The position numbers and the translations under genes were made by a program. The notes beneath the pieces are model-generated. The model was not told the origin of the DNA, searched no databases, and saw only the letters and a program-made list of their open reading frames with translations. From Streptomyces sp. CB01201 (GTDB taxonomy: Bacteria > Actinomycetota > Actinomycetes > Streptomycetales > Streptomycetaceae), in the NCBI RefSeq assembly GCF_002803085.1, contig NZ_NNBJ01000026.1, positions 1 to 64,000 on the forward strand: a stretch of DNA of 64,000 bases. The letters are read 5' to 3'. Shown one piece after another: positions 41,544-49,557 of the stretch. Every line of letters begins with the position of its first letter. Positions within the stretch are counted from its first letter, which is position 1.

Positions 41544-42779
41544 TCAGGCCGCCTTGAAGAAGGCGTTCCAGCCACCGGGAGGCGCCTGCCCCACTTCGAG
41601 CGAGCGCAGCCGGCCGAGCACCCTGGGGTCCTGCACATCGAGCCAGTCCACGAACTGGCGGAACGACACCAGGCGCACGTCCCGCTTTCCGGCCATCCCC
41701 TTCAGCGCCGCCTCCACGGCGTCCATGTAGATGCCGCCGTTCCACTCCTCGAAGTGGTTGCCGATGTAGAAGGGCGCGCGGTTGGTCTCGTAGGCGCGCT
41801 TGAAGCCCGCCAGGTAGGAGGCGGTGGCCTGCGCCCGCCACGCGGGGTAGCGGGACGTCATGCCCTTGGTGGTGTTCTTCGACTGGTTGGCGAGGATGTT
41901 GTAGTCCATCGACAGGACGTCGAAGGAGTGCCCGGGGAACGGGATGCCCTGGAGCGGAAGGTCCCAGACGCCGTGGCGCTTCTCGGGCCACATCTGCCGG
42001 CCGCCCGGCGACGAGGCGTCGTAGCGCCAGCCGCGCTCCTTCGCGGTGGGCAGCAGATTGTCCTGGCCGAGCAGGCAGGGCGTACGGCCGCCGACGAGCT
42101 CCCGGTGGTAGTCGAACGGCAGCGGCTCCTCGTCCGTCCAGCCGGTGTTGGTACGCCATTCGGTGACGAAGGACACCGCCTGGTCGATCTCGCTGTTCCA
42201 CTGGGCCGGGGTCCAGTTGGCGACCGATCCCGAGCCGCCGCAGAAGTGGCCGTTGAAGTGCGTGCCGATCTCGTGGCCCTCCGACCAGGCCTGCCGGGTG
42301 TACTTCAGCGTCTCCTTGACGTGCGCGTCGCTGAGGTAGCCGATGTCGGAGGCGCCCACGGGGTTGTTCGGCGGCTGGTAGAGGCGCTTCTTCGACTCGG
42401 GGAGCAGATAGAGGCCGGACAGGAAGAACGTCATCCCCGCGCCGTGATTCCTGGCCAGTTCGAGGAAGCGCGGGAAGAGCCCGTTGCCGACCTCGCCGGC
42501 GCCGTCCCAGGAGAAGATCACGAACTGCGGCGGCGTCTCCCCGGGTTCGAGCGGAATCGGCCTGTCGGGCTGGTTGGGCTGCTTGCCGGTGTCCGCGGTC
42601 GAACCGTCACCGATCAGCCTGGCCTGCGACTTTGCCGGTTTCGCCGGCCCCTGTCCCGGCCCGGGCCGACTCGATCCGGCGGAGCTACCACCCCCCGGTG
42701 AACCGCAGCCGGCCAGCCCCGCCGCCGCGGCGGCCCCAAGTCCCGCGCCCAGCAATCCCCTTCGACTGATGTCCCGCAT
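41544..42779 (-). CDS. Tat-exported lipoprotein, polysaccharide deacetylase-like
   Basis: Start ATG 42779 (MRDISRRGLLGAG) with GGGAG seven bases upstream. SRRGLLGAGLGAAAAAGLAGC combines a twin-arginine signal and a lipobox (LAGC). The 411-residue protein has a modified NodB fold: VIFSWDGAGE in place of TFDDGP, GHEIGTHFNGHFC (HxxxH), YDASSPGGRQMWP and FYIGNHFEEWNGG. The missing second Asp of the usual DD pair suggests altered metal binding, so activity is not assured. Membrane-anchored on the outer face; an upstream AT-rich 312-bp gap precedes it. Confidence 0.85.
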   Translation of the reverse strand: MRDISRRGLLGAGLGAAAAAGLAGCGSPGGGSSAGSSRPGPGQGPAKPAKSQARLIGDGSTADTGKQPNQPDRPIPLEPGETPPQFVIFSWDGAGEVGNGLFPRFLELARNHGAGMTFFLSGLYLLPESKKRLYQPPNNPVGASDIGYLSDAHVKETLKYTRQAWSEGHEIGTHFNGHFCGGSGSVANWTPAQWNSEIDQAVSFVTEWRTNTGWTDEEPLPFDYHRELVGGRTPCLLGQDNLLPTAKERGWRYDASSPGGRQMWPEKRHGVWDLPLQGIPFPGHSFDVLSMDYNILANQSKNTTKGMTSRYPAWRAQATASYLAGFKRAYETNRAPFYIGNHFEEWNGGIYMDAVEAALKGMAGKRDVRLVSFRQFVDWLDVQDPRVLGRLRSLEVGQAPPGGWNAFFKAA

Positions 42780-43091
42780 GCCAGCTCCCGTCACTCATCC
42801 CACGGACCTCAGATGTGTAGACCGGATAGTCATTAATTAACCCGATATTCGCCTATATTGAGCCGCTCGCCATGCCCCAAGAGCCCCAGCGTCACCACGC
42901 GTAACTACCTGACCACCTTCCGTCACCCATAAGCGAGAGCGTCCACCCCGGACCCGCTTCCACCCCGACGACCCCGAAGCCCGCCTGCTTCAACTCGCGC
43001 CGAAGCAGGGACCCTTCCCCCTTTCCCGTCATCTTGACGATAAGAAACCGGTCCCCTATCGTCCAGTTGACGAAAAGGAAGGGGTTCCACC
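42780..43091. promoter_or_regulatory. 312-bp divergent intergenic region with sigma70-type promoter at 43034-43062
   Basis: The left part (42820-42870) is unusually AT-rich for this genome (ATTAATTAACC, CCTATATTGAG), as expected for a promoter region of the deacetylase gene. At the right, TTGACG (43034-43039), 17 bases and TATCGT (43057-43062) form a strong housekeeping promoter for the SPFH gene. The dyad GACGATA (43036-43042) / TATCGTC (43057-43063) covers both hexamers, so an operator there would block RNA polymerase. No gene is credible. Confidence 0.8.
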
Positions 43092-44096
43092 ATGGCCGAC
43101 ATCTCCCGACGTCTGGGCAGGCGCCATCTGCGCTCCGCACCCACCTCGTACATCCGGCACCACAGGAACGGCCGGCCGGCCCACGACGGCGTCGGGCTCA
43201 GCTTCTGGTTCAGGCCGCTCAGCGCCGCGCTGTCCGAAGTGCCGGTCAACGACCGTGAACTGGCCATGGCCTTCCACGCCCGCACCGCCGACTTCCAGGA
43301 CGTCACCGTGCAGGCGACCGTGACGTACCGGATCAGCGAGCCGGGCACCGCCGCCGACCGCCTCGACTTCTCGATCGACCCTGACACCGGGATCTGGCGG
43401 GGCGACCCCTTGCAGCAGCTGTCGACGCTGCTCACCGAGACGGCACAGCAGCACGCCCTGGACGTCCTGGCCCGTACCGACCTGTCGGCAGCCCTCGCCG
43501 ACGGCGTCGCCGCGGTACGCGAGCGGATCGCGACCGGACTGGCGGCGGAGCCCCGGCTGCCCTCGACCGGCATCGAGGTGGTGGCGGTTCGGGTCGTCGC
43601 GATCCGCCCCGAGCCCGAGGTCGAGCGGGCGCTGCGCACCCCGGCCCGCGAGCGCATCCAGCAGGAGGCGGACCGGGCGACCTACGAACGCCGGGCCGTG
43701 GCCGTCGAGCGGGAACGCACCATCGCCGAGAACGAACTGGCCAGCCGCATCGAACTGGCCCGCCGCGAGGAGCAGTTGGTGGAGCAGCGCGGCACCAACA
43801 CCCGCCGCGAGGCGGAGGAGGCGGCCGCCGCGGACGCGGTGCGCACCGAGGCGGAGGCCGCCCGTACCGTACGGCTCGCACAGGCCGAGGCGGCGGCCGC
43901 CCGCGCCTCGGGCGAGGCCCGGGCCACGGCCCAGGCGGCCTGGCTCCAGGTGCACGGCGAGGCGGATGCCACCACCCTGCACGCGATGGCCGCGACCCGG
44001 CTGGCCGAGAACCTGCCCCGGATCGACAGCCTGACCCTGTCGCCCGACGTCCTCACCACGTTGCTCGACCGGCTCGGCCGGGGTGAGCGGGCGTGA
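43092..44096 (+). CDS. SPFH/band 7-like protein
   Basis: 334 residues; RBS AAGGAAGGGG upstream of ATG 43092. The N-terminal region (about 20-180) carries an SPFH beta domain (VTVQATVTYRISEPGTAADRL). The helical middle is very rich in Arg, Glu and Ala (ERIQQEADRATYERRAVAVE; EEQLVEQRGTNTRREAEEAA), as in flotillin or stomatin coiled coils. There is no obvious N-terminal TM, so membrane contact would be peripheral or through the SPFH head. It is translationally coupled to the NAD-kinase-like gene. Confidence 0.85.
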   Translation: MADISRRLGRRHLRSAPTSYIRHHRNGRPAHDGVGLSFWFRPLSAALSEVPVNDRELAMAFHARTADFQDVTVQATVTYRISEPGTAADRLDFSIDPDTGIWRGDPLQQLSTLLTETAQQHALDVLARTDLSAALADGVAAVRERIATGLAAEPRLPSTGIEVVAVRVVAIRPEPEVERALRTPARERIQQEADRATYERRAVAVERERTIAENELASRIELARREEQLVEQRGTNTRREAEEAAAADAVRTEAEAARTVRLAQAEAAAARASGEARATAQAAWLQVHGEADATTLHAMAATRLAENLPRIDSLTLSPDVLTTLLDRLGRGERA

Positions 44097-44992
44097 GTCT
44101 GGCCCCGCGCGCGGTCCTGGTCCACCGCACCTCGGAGTACGAGGAGTTGCTGGCCCGGCACGGTACGCACGGGCAGGCCGACTTCTTCCTCAGCTCGCGC
44201 GGCCGCAGCATCCGCGAGGTGGCCGAGCGCCATCACCGGGCGCTGCGCGCACTGGCCGACGTGGCGGCGGCGATTCCCTCCCCGTGGCGCCAGGCCCGGG
44301 TCGAGCGCGGCGACCTCGACCGCTTCCTGTTCGCACCGGAGGACGTCGTGGTGGTGGTCGGCCAGGACGGTCTGGTCGCCAACGCCGCCAAGTATCTGTC
44401 GGGCCAGCCGGTGATCGGCATCGATCCGGAGCCGGGGCGCAACGCCGGTGTCCTGGTGCGTCACCGGGCATCGGCCGCGGCGGGGCTGCTGCCCGCCGCG
44501 GCCGGGCGCGGCTGCGCGGTCGAGGAACTCACCATGGTGGAGGCGCTCACGGACGACCGTCAGCGGCTGCTTGCGCTCAACGAGATCTATCTGGGAGCCC
44601 CGGGCCACCAGACGGCGCGTTACCGCATCGGGCCCGACGACCCGGCCGCCAACGCCGAGGCGCAGGCGTCCTCGGGCGTCCTGGTCGGCACCGGAACGGG
44701 GGCCACCGGCTGGCTGCGCTCGCTGTGGGAGCAGCGCGCGGGCTCCCCCGCGCTGCCGGACCGGGTGGATGCCCGTCTGGTGTGGTTCGTGCGCGAGGCA
44801 TGGCCCTCCCCCGTGACCGGAACCTCTTTGGTCGCAGGGGAGTTGAGCGGCGCCGGCCGGCTGCGGATCACCGTCGAGTCGGACCGGCTCGTCGCGTTCG
44901 GGGACGGCATGGAGGGGGACGCGCTCGATCTGACCTGGGGGCAGTCGGTGAGTGTGGGGGTCTCGGACACCGCGCTGCGCCTGGTGGGTTGA
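44093..44992 (+). CDS. ATP-NAD kinase-like protein, SPFH partner
   Basis: GTG 44093 overlaps the SPFH stop (GTGA). 299 residues. NAD kinase fold markers appear in order: VVVVVGQDGLVANAAK (GGDGT-like, catalytic Asp kept), NEIYLGAPGHQTARYRI (NE/D motif), SSGVLVGTGTGATGWLRSL (ATP-binding glycines) and a C-terminal GDGME. The N-terminal 80 residues (VLVHRTSEYEELLARHGTHG) are not typical. The altered GGDGT suggests a different substrate from NAD. The pair with an SPFH scaffold suggests a membrane-associated nucleotide-handling module. Confidence 0.8.
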   Translation: MSLAPRAVLVHRTSEYEELLARHGTHGQADFFLSSRGRSIREVAERHHRALRALADVAAAIPSPWRQARVERGDLDRFLFAPEDVVVVVGQDGLVANAAKYLSGQPVIGIDPEPGRNAGVLVRHRASAAAGLLPAAAGRGCAVEELTMVEALTDDRQRLLALNEIYLGAPGHQTARYRIGPDDPAANAEAQASSGVLVGTGTGATGWLRSLWEQRAGSPALPDRVDARLVWFVREAWPSPVTGTSLVAGELSGAGRLRITVESDRLVAFGDGMEGDALDLTWGQSVSVGVSDTALRLVG

Positions 44993-45057
44993 GCAGCCGG
45001 GCCCGGCGGGCCGATGGAGGTCCGCGGGGTGGTCCGGGGGCGACGACGGGGCGGTCC

Positions 45058-45145
45058 GAGGGGGCGGCCCGAGGGGGCGTCGGGCGGTGGATCGGGGGAG
45101 CCGGCCGCTGGATCGGGGGGAGTCGGCCGCTGGATCAGGGCGATC
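45058..45145. repeat. Imperfect 20-22-bp tandem repeats downstream of the NAD-kinase-like gene
   Basis: GGCGGTGGATCGGGGGAGCC (45083-45102), a 22-bp unit at 45103-45124 beginning GGCCGCTGGATCGGGGGGAG, and a 21-bp unit at 45125-45145 beginning GGCCGCTGGATCAGGG form the main array. A CCGAGGGGGCG pair precedes it. It lies in the intergenic gap after 44992. Confidence 0.75.
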
Positions 45146-45233
45146 GGCCGCGCGTCAGCGGGCCGTGAGCCTCGATTGTCAGTGGCGTACGGCATCGTGA
45201 ACGGTGAGCCCGTACTCCGAGGGAAGGCTGCCG

Positions 45234-45491
45234 ATGACCGCCACCGCCGTGATGACGTCCCATGAACGCTCCGCCGCCCAGGCCTATCTGCGGCTTCTGA
45301 GTACCGTGCGCGCCGCCCTCGACTCCCCCGTGGACCGGCCGGGCGCTCCCGTCTCCCTGGAGGGCGTCATCGCCGAGGCCGACGAGGCGCTCGCGCGGGC
45401 CGGGCTCGCGGGCAACGAGGCCGAGCTGTTCGCGCTGGTCGGCAGTCTGCACACCGGCGGGGCGCCCGCACCGGGGCAGCCCCGCCGATGA
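45234..45491 (+). CDS. Small hypothetical helical protein
   Basis: 85 residues from ATG 45234 (MTATAVMTSHERSAAQAY), with GAGGGAAGG just upstream; an in-frame GTG at 45204 is less likely. It is helical with AYLRLLSTVRAAL, LEGVIAEADEALARAG and NEAELFALVGSLHTG. There is no TM or signal peptide and I do not recognise it. It lies in the gap between the SPFH pair and the methyltransferase. Confidence 0.65.
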   Translation: MTATAVMTSHERSAAQAYLRLLSTVRAALDSPVDRPGAPVSLEGVIAEADEALARAGLAGNEAELFALVGSLHTGGAPAPGQPRR

Positions 45492-45515
45492 ACGCGGCGC
45501 TCGCCGTGCGCGGGG

Positions 45516-46340
45516 TCAGCGCTTGTGGCCGACGCCGCCGTACATCGCGACCTCGTCGGGCAGCGTGTCGCCCGCCTCCGGGCGCCAGCGCGAGCAGGAC
45601 ACGAGCCCGGGCTCAAGGAGTTCGAGCCCCTCGAAGAACCCGGCCACCCGGTCCGGGGTGCGCTGGGTGAGCTTCGGCGTGCCGTGCTCGTTCCAGAACG
45701 CCACCGCCGCGTCCACATCGGGCATGGCCGGGCTGGTGATGGTGTGCGAGAGCACGAGATAGCTGCCCGGCGCGAGTTCCTTCATCAGATCGCGGACGAG
45801 GGCACGGGCCTCGTCCTCGTCGGGGATGAAGATGACGACGCCGAGCAGCATCAGGGCAACCGGTCGGCTCAGGTCCAGGGTTTTCGACGCGTGCTCCAGG
45901 ATGGTGGCCGTGTCCCGCAGATCGGCGTCGAGGTAGTCGGTGCGGCCCTCGGGGGTGCTGGTCAGCAGGGCGCGGGCGTGCGCGAGGACCAGCGGGTCGT
46001 TGTCCACGTAGACGATCCGGGCGTCCGGTGCGAGGCGCTGGGCGACCTCGTGGGTGTTGTCGGCGGTGGGCAGTCCGGTGCCCACGTCGAGGAACTGGCG
46101 CACCCCGCGGTCGGCCACCAGATGCCGCACGGCTCTGCCGAGGAACAGCCGGTCGGCCAGGGCGTAGTCGCCGATGCCGGGATGCAGGGCACGGATCTGG
46201 TCACCGACCTCACGGTCGACGGGGTAGTTGTCCTTGCCGCCCAGCCAGTAGTTCCAGATGCGGGCGGTGTGCGGCTGCGCGGTGTTGATGCGGTCGCGCA
46301 CGTGGTCGGGCGTCGACGAGGGTGCGGGGTTTTCGGTCAC
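45516..46340 (-). CDS. DUF574 SAM-dependent methyltransferase-like protein
   Basis: GTG 46340 has AGGAG eight bases upstream; 274 residues. The DUF574 (PF04672) signatures are RIWNYWLGGKDNYPVDRE and the SAM-binding FLDVGTGLPTADNTHE. VDNDPLVLAHARALL provides the acidic ribose contact. Streptomyces have many such genes, often of unknown substrate. It is upstream-oriented towards the NAD-kinase region and co-directional with the P450 gene, 97 bp apart. Confidence 0.92.
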   Translation of the reverse strand: MTENPAPSSTPDHVRDRINTAQPHTARIWNYWLGGKDNYPVDREVGDQIRALHPGIGDYALADRLFLGRAVRHLVADRGVRQFLDVGTGLPTADNTHEVAQRLAPDARIVYVDNDPLVLAHARALLTSTPEGRTDYLDADLRDTATILEHASKTLDLSRPVALMLLGVVIFIPDEDEARALVRDLMKELAPGSYLVLSHTITSPAMPDVDAAVAFWNEHGTPKLTQRTPDRVAGFFEGLELLEPGLVSCSRWRPEAGDTLPDEVAMYGGVGHKR

Positions 46341-46436
46341 GGGGTGTCTCCTGGAGATGCGGCGCTGCGTCAACGGCCAATCTAGATACTCGTGTTGCGA
46401 ACTGTCACAGAGAACGTGCCGTTGCGCATGGCTGTC

Positions 46437-47723
46437 TCACGCCGGGCCGTGCACCGGGCCGCGCCCGGAGTGCGGCACCTGCGCGCCGGACCGGCGACCG
46501 AGGCGTACCGGGATCTCCTGCCAGCCACCGGCGATGAACGACGGCACCTGCCGCAACTCGGCTGCCTTGACGGCGAGTTCGAGGTCCGGGAAGCGGTCGA
46601 AGAGCGCCGGGAGCGCGGTGAGCGCCTCCAGGCGGGCGAGCGGGGCGCCGATGCAGCGATGCACACCGATACCGAAGGCGAGGTGGTCGTCGGCGCCCCG
46701 GGCCGCGTCGAAGGCGTCGGCGTCGTCCCCGTAGTGCGCGGGGTCGAGCCCCGAGGCCGCGTAGCTGGTGATGATCGCGTCGCCCGCCGGGATGGTGACC
46801 CCGTCGATCGAGAGGTCGCTGACGGCGAAGCGCAGCGGGAGGCTGGCGATCGAGGGGTGGACGCGGAGGGTCTCGTCGACCACGGCGTCCCAGCCGATCG
46901 TGCCCGAACGGACGGCGGCCAGCTGTCCGGGCTGGTCCAGGAGCGCCACGACGGCGTTGCCGATGAGGTTGACGGTGGTCTCGAATCCGGCGCCGATGAT
47001 CAGGAGCAGCGTGTGGAGCAGCTCCTCGGAGCTGAGCCGGTCGCCGTCCTCGTGGCGCACCCTGATGAGCTCGGTCGCCATGTCGTCACCGGGCCGTTCG
47101 GTCTTGTACGCGACCAGGGCCGGGAGCACGGTGGCCATCTGCTCCTGCACGAGCGCGCCGTGCTCGGGGCTCGGGTCGGAGGTGTCGAAGACCGTGGCGA
47201 TCATCCGGGCGGCCGGTTCGGTCAAGTGATCGGGCACGCCCAGCAGTTCGCAGATGAAGCGCATCGGGAGCGGGTGGGCGTAGCCCGCCTTGAGATCGAC
47301 GGTCGCGCCCGAGGAGCCGGCCTCGGCCAGGTTCTCCAACAGGTCGGCGGTGATCGCCTCGACCCGGCCGCGCATCGCCTCGGTGCGCCGGGCCGTGAAG
47401 CTGGGGGCGACGAGCTTGCGCAGCCGCGTGTGATCGGGGCCGTACGTGGTCAGCATGTTGACCACGCCGACCCAGCCCAATATCCAGGCCCAGTCGGGGT
47501 TCTGGTCCAGATCCGGCCAGAGCGACCAGTGCCGGCGCGCGTCCTTGCTGACGCGTGGATCGAGGATCAGCGCCTTGAGCGTGTCGTACCGGGTGGGCGC
47601 CCACGCGGGTATCCCGCCCGGCAGGGTGATCGCGACGATCGGTCCCAGGGCGCGCAGCCGGGCGCTCTCGGCGGCTGTGTCCGCCCCGAACGGATCGATG
47701 GGCACACGGCTTGTCGCGGTCAT
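46437..47723 (-). CDS. Cytochrome P450
   Basis: 428 residues from ATG 47723. Heme-binding FGIGVHRCIG (Cys ligand), K-helix ETLR and I-helix GAGFETTVNL are complete. It should be a functional monooxygenase needing redox partners encoded elsewhere. Co-directional with the DUF574 gene; substrate not predictable. It is not of the CYP157 type because the EXXR motif is intact. Confidence 0.95.
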   Translation of the reverse strand: MTATSRVPIDPFGADTAAESARLRALGPIVAITLPGGIPAWAPTRYDTLKALILDPRVSKDARRHWSLWPDLDQNPDWAWILGWVGVVNMLTTYGPDHTRLRKLVAPSFTARRTEAMRGRVEAITADLLENLAEAGSSGATVDLKAGYAHPLPMRFICELLGVPDHLTEPAARMIATVFDTSDPSPEHGALVQEQMATVLPALVAYKTERPGDDMATELIRVRHEDGDRLSSEELLHTLLLIIGAGFETTVNLIGNAVVALLDQPGQLAAVRSGTIGWDAVVDETLRVHPSIASLPLRFAVSDLSIDGVTIPAGDAIITSYAASGLDPAHYGDDADAFDAARGADDHLAFGIGVHRCIGAPLARLEALTALPALFDRFPDLELAVKAAELRQVPSFIAGGWQEIPVRLGRRSGAQVPHSGRGPVHGPA

Positions 47724-47852
47724 TCGGGGTCTCCTGACTGGGGTCCTGCGTCATCAACACGTCCAGTACACCGCCCGGTTGCCCGTGCTGCCGAGCCGTT
47801 TCCGGGCGTGGCGCGCGGGTTGGCGTGTCTGCGCGCGCCGCGCCCGGCGCCC

Positions 47853-48719
47853 TCACACTCCTTCGAGGGCGTCCGCGACCGTGCTGAGGAAGGCCGCGTG
47901 GGCACGGGCGCTGCCAGGGGATTCGGGGTTCCAGGCAACGACACGGGCACCGCGTTCCAGGTCGCGCCACGAGGCGTTGGAGCCCAGGGTGTCGAGCGGG
48001 GCCGCGTTGCACCTGATGTCGGCGAGGACGATGTCGGGCCGCAGCCCGGCCGCCTGCTCCCAGGACCCGGTCAGCCAGTTCGCGCCCGGCCCCGCCTCCG
48101 GCTCGATCAGGTCCACCCCGTACCCCGTGAGGCCGCGCAGCTCCGGCCAGGCCTGCGGCCGTGCGATGTGGACCTGGTCGGGGCCGGCCGGCGAGAGCGC
48201 GAGGACGCGCGGGCGCGGGGCCCGCGCGGCGACGGCACGCAGCCGCTCCTCCGCGTCGGTGAGGGTGCCGGTGTCCTCCTCCGGCGCCCCCAACGACCGG
48301 GCCAGATCGGCGAATCGGCCCCGTATGTGCGCCAGGGAGCGGTCCTGGCCCACCTCCAGCACGGCCACCGGAACCCGCTCCTCCAGATGCTTGGCCACCT
48401 CGGGGTCGAGCCCGTACACCTGACCGCCGCCGTAGCTGACGGCGACGACGAGGTCCGGCCCGGCCGAGAGCAGGGTGTCCACGGTGAGGCCGCCTCCCGC
48501 CCCCAGATAGCCGACCTCGCCCCGCGGCAGGGCGCCGGTCTTGGCCGGGTCGGGCGCCTCCACGTCGTCGTGGAACGAGCCGAACACGGCCGCCGGACGG
48601 ATGCCCAGGTCCTCCAGGGTGGCTCCGGCCTGGATGTAGGCCACTACGCGGGACGGCGTCGCCGACGCCTTCGACAGCTGCCCACGGTCGTCCGAGAATC
48701 GCCAGGCGCTCTGCTCCAT
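47853..48719 (-). CDS. Siderophore-type ABC substrate-binding protein without signal peptide
   Basis: 288 residues from ATG 48719. The fold is BtuF/FhuD-like: VVAYIQAGATLEDLGIRPAAVFGSF, LSAGPDLVVAVSYGG and RARAHAAFLSTVADAL. No signal peptide or lipobox is visible from this start. An upstream extension (through GATGAC GTC) adds no hydrophobic segment. It is therefore either cytosolic or the start is further upstream. No permease or ATPase is nearby. The start lies in a short ATGACGTCAT palindrome. Confidence 0.78.
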   Translation of the reverse strand: MEQSAWRFSDDRGQLSKASATPSRVVAYIQAGATLEDLGIRPAAVFGSFHDDVEAPDPAKTGALPRGEVGYLGAGGGLTVDTLLSAGPDLVVAVSYGGGQVYGLDPEVAKHLEERVPVAVLEVGQDRSLAHIRGRFADLARSLGAPEEDTGTLTDAEERLRAVAARAPRPRVLALSPAGPDQVHIARPQAWPELRGLTGYGVDLIEPEAGPGANWLTGSWEQAAGLRPDIVLADIRCNAAPLDTLGSNASWRDLERGARVVAWNPESPGSARAHAAFLSTVADALEGV

Positions 48720-48981
48720 GACGTCATCCGCCCCCAATGCGGTCGCGTTGCCGGCTCGTGCGAAGCCATTTCCCCGCTTGCCTGCCCAACGCTCGCGACC
48801 GTCACGCCAGTTCCCGCTCTTCGGCTCCAACCCGCCCGCGCCACCTGCCCTTTGGGGCGGCGTGCGGCAGCGCGGAGGAACTTGTGCGGCCTGTGGCCCG
48901 ACCGCACGGCACCGAGCGTTTCGAGCCGTATGCGGTGGAGGGGGGCGCCGGCGGGCCGGGCAGCTTCTAGTCTGCGAAGCC

Positions 48982-49494
48982 ATGAACACGACGCGTCTCG
49001 CAGGTCTCGGCCTCGCCGCGGTCCTGTCATGTACCGCAGCCCTGCTGTTCTACGTGGGCACTCCCGCCGAAGCCGACACCGCCGACCTGACCTTCAGCAC
49101 GGACAGGACCGCGGTCACCCCCGGCTCCACGGTCGAACTGAGCATGACGCTCACCAACACCCAGTCGACCGAGATCCGGTTCGTCTACCAGTCGGTCCGC
49201 CCGACCTGGGACACCGAACGGCAGGCGGACCTGAAGTACGCGCTGGTCTCCTGCGAGGCGGCGGGGTCCCCCTGCCAGGACACCGGCAGGCTGGGCCTCG
49301 CCTACGCCGTCCCGCTGGCCCCCGGCGCGAGCCGCACGGTGACCCTGACGTACCGGGTCGCCCCCGGCTCCGCGTGCGGACGGACCCTGGGCTTCTCCTC
49401 GTACCTCTACTACGAGTACGGCAGCGGGCTGTTCTCCACGAGCGACACGTACTGGAGCCCGGAGGTGCGGGTCGACTGCCCGGCCGCGCACTGA
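48982..49494 (+). CDS. Secreted beta-sandwich protein of unknown function
   Basis: 170 residues from ATG 48982. Signal peptide about 1-30 (LAAVLSCTAALLFYVGTPAEAD). The mature part is beta-rich with repeated TxxLTFSTDRTAVTPGSTV and ends in cysteines (CGRTLGFSSYL, VRVDCPAAH); four or five Cys may form disulfides. No TM at the C terminus. Found on the same strand facing the chaplin gene, with a strong hairpin between. Confidence 0.8.
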   Translation: MNTTRLAGLGLAAVLSCTAALLFYVGTPAEADTADLTFSTDRTAVTPGSTVELSMTLTNTQSTEIRFVYQSVRPTWDTERQADLKYALVSCEAAGSPCQDTGRLGLAYAVPLAPGASRTVTLTYRVAPGSACGRTLGFSSYLYYEYGSGLFSTSDTYWSPEVRVDCPAAH

Positions 49495-49513
49495 GCCCGG
49501 TCCGGGCACGGCT

Positions 49514-49541
49514 GTGGCCCCGGCATCGGCACCGGGGCCAC
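49514..49541. terminator. Hairpin between the secreted protein and chaplin genes
   Basis: GTGGCCCCGG (49514-49523) pairs exactly with CCGGGGCCAC (49532-49541), with a CATCGGCA loop. It lies between two convergent stops and likely serves both. Confidence 0.85.
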
Positions 49542-49557
49542 GAGCGATCGCGGTGCG

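Noticed and set aside
45058..45145. Possible attachment-site repeat
   Set aside because: The units are imperfect tandem copies with no integrase or tRNA nearby, so a simple minisatellite explains them.
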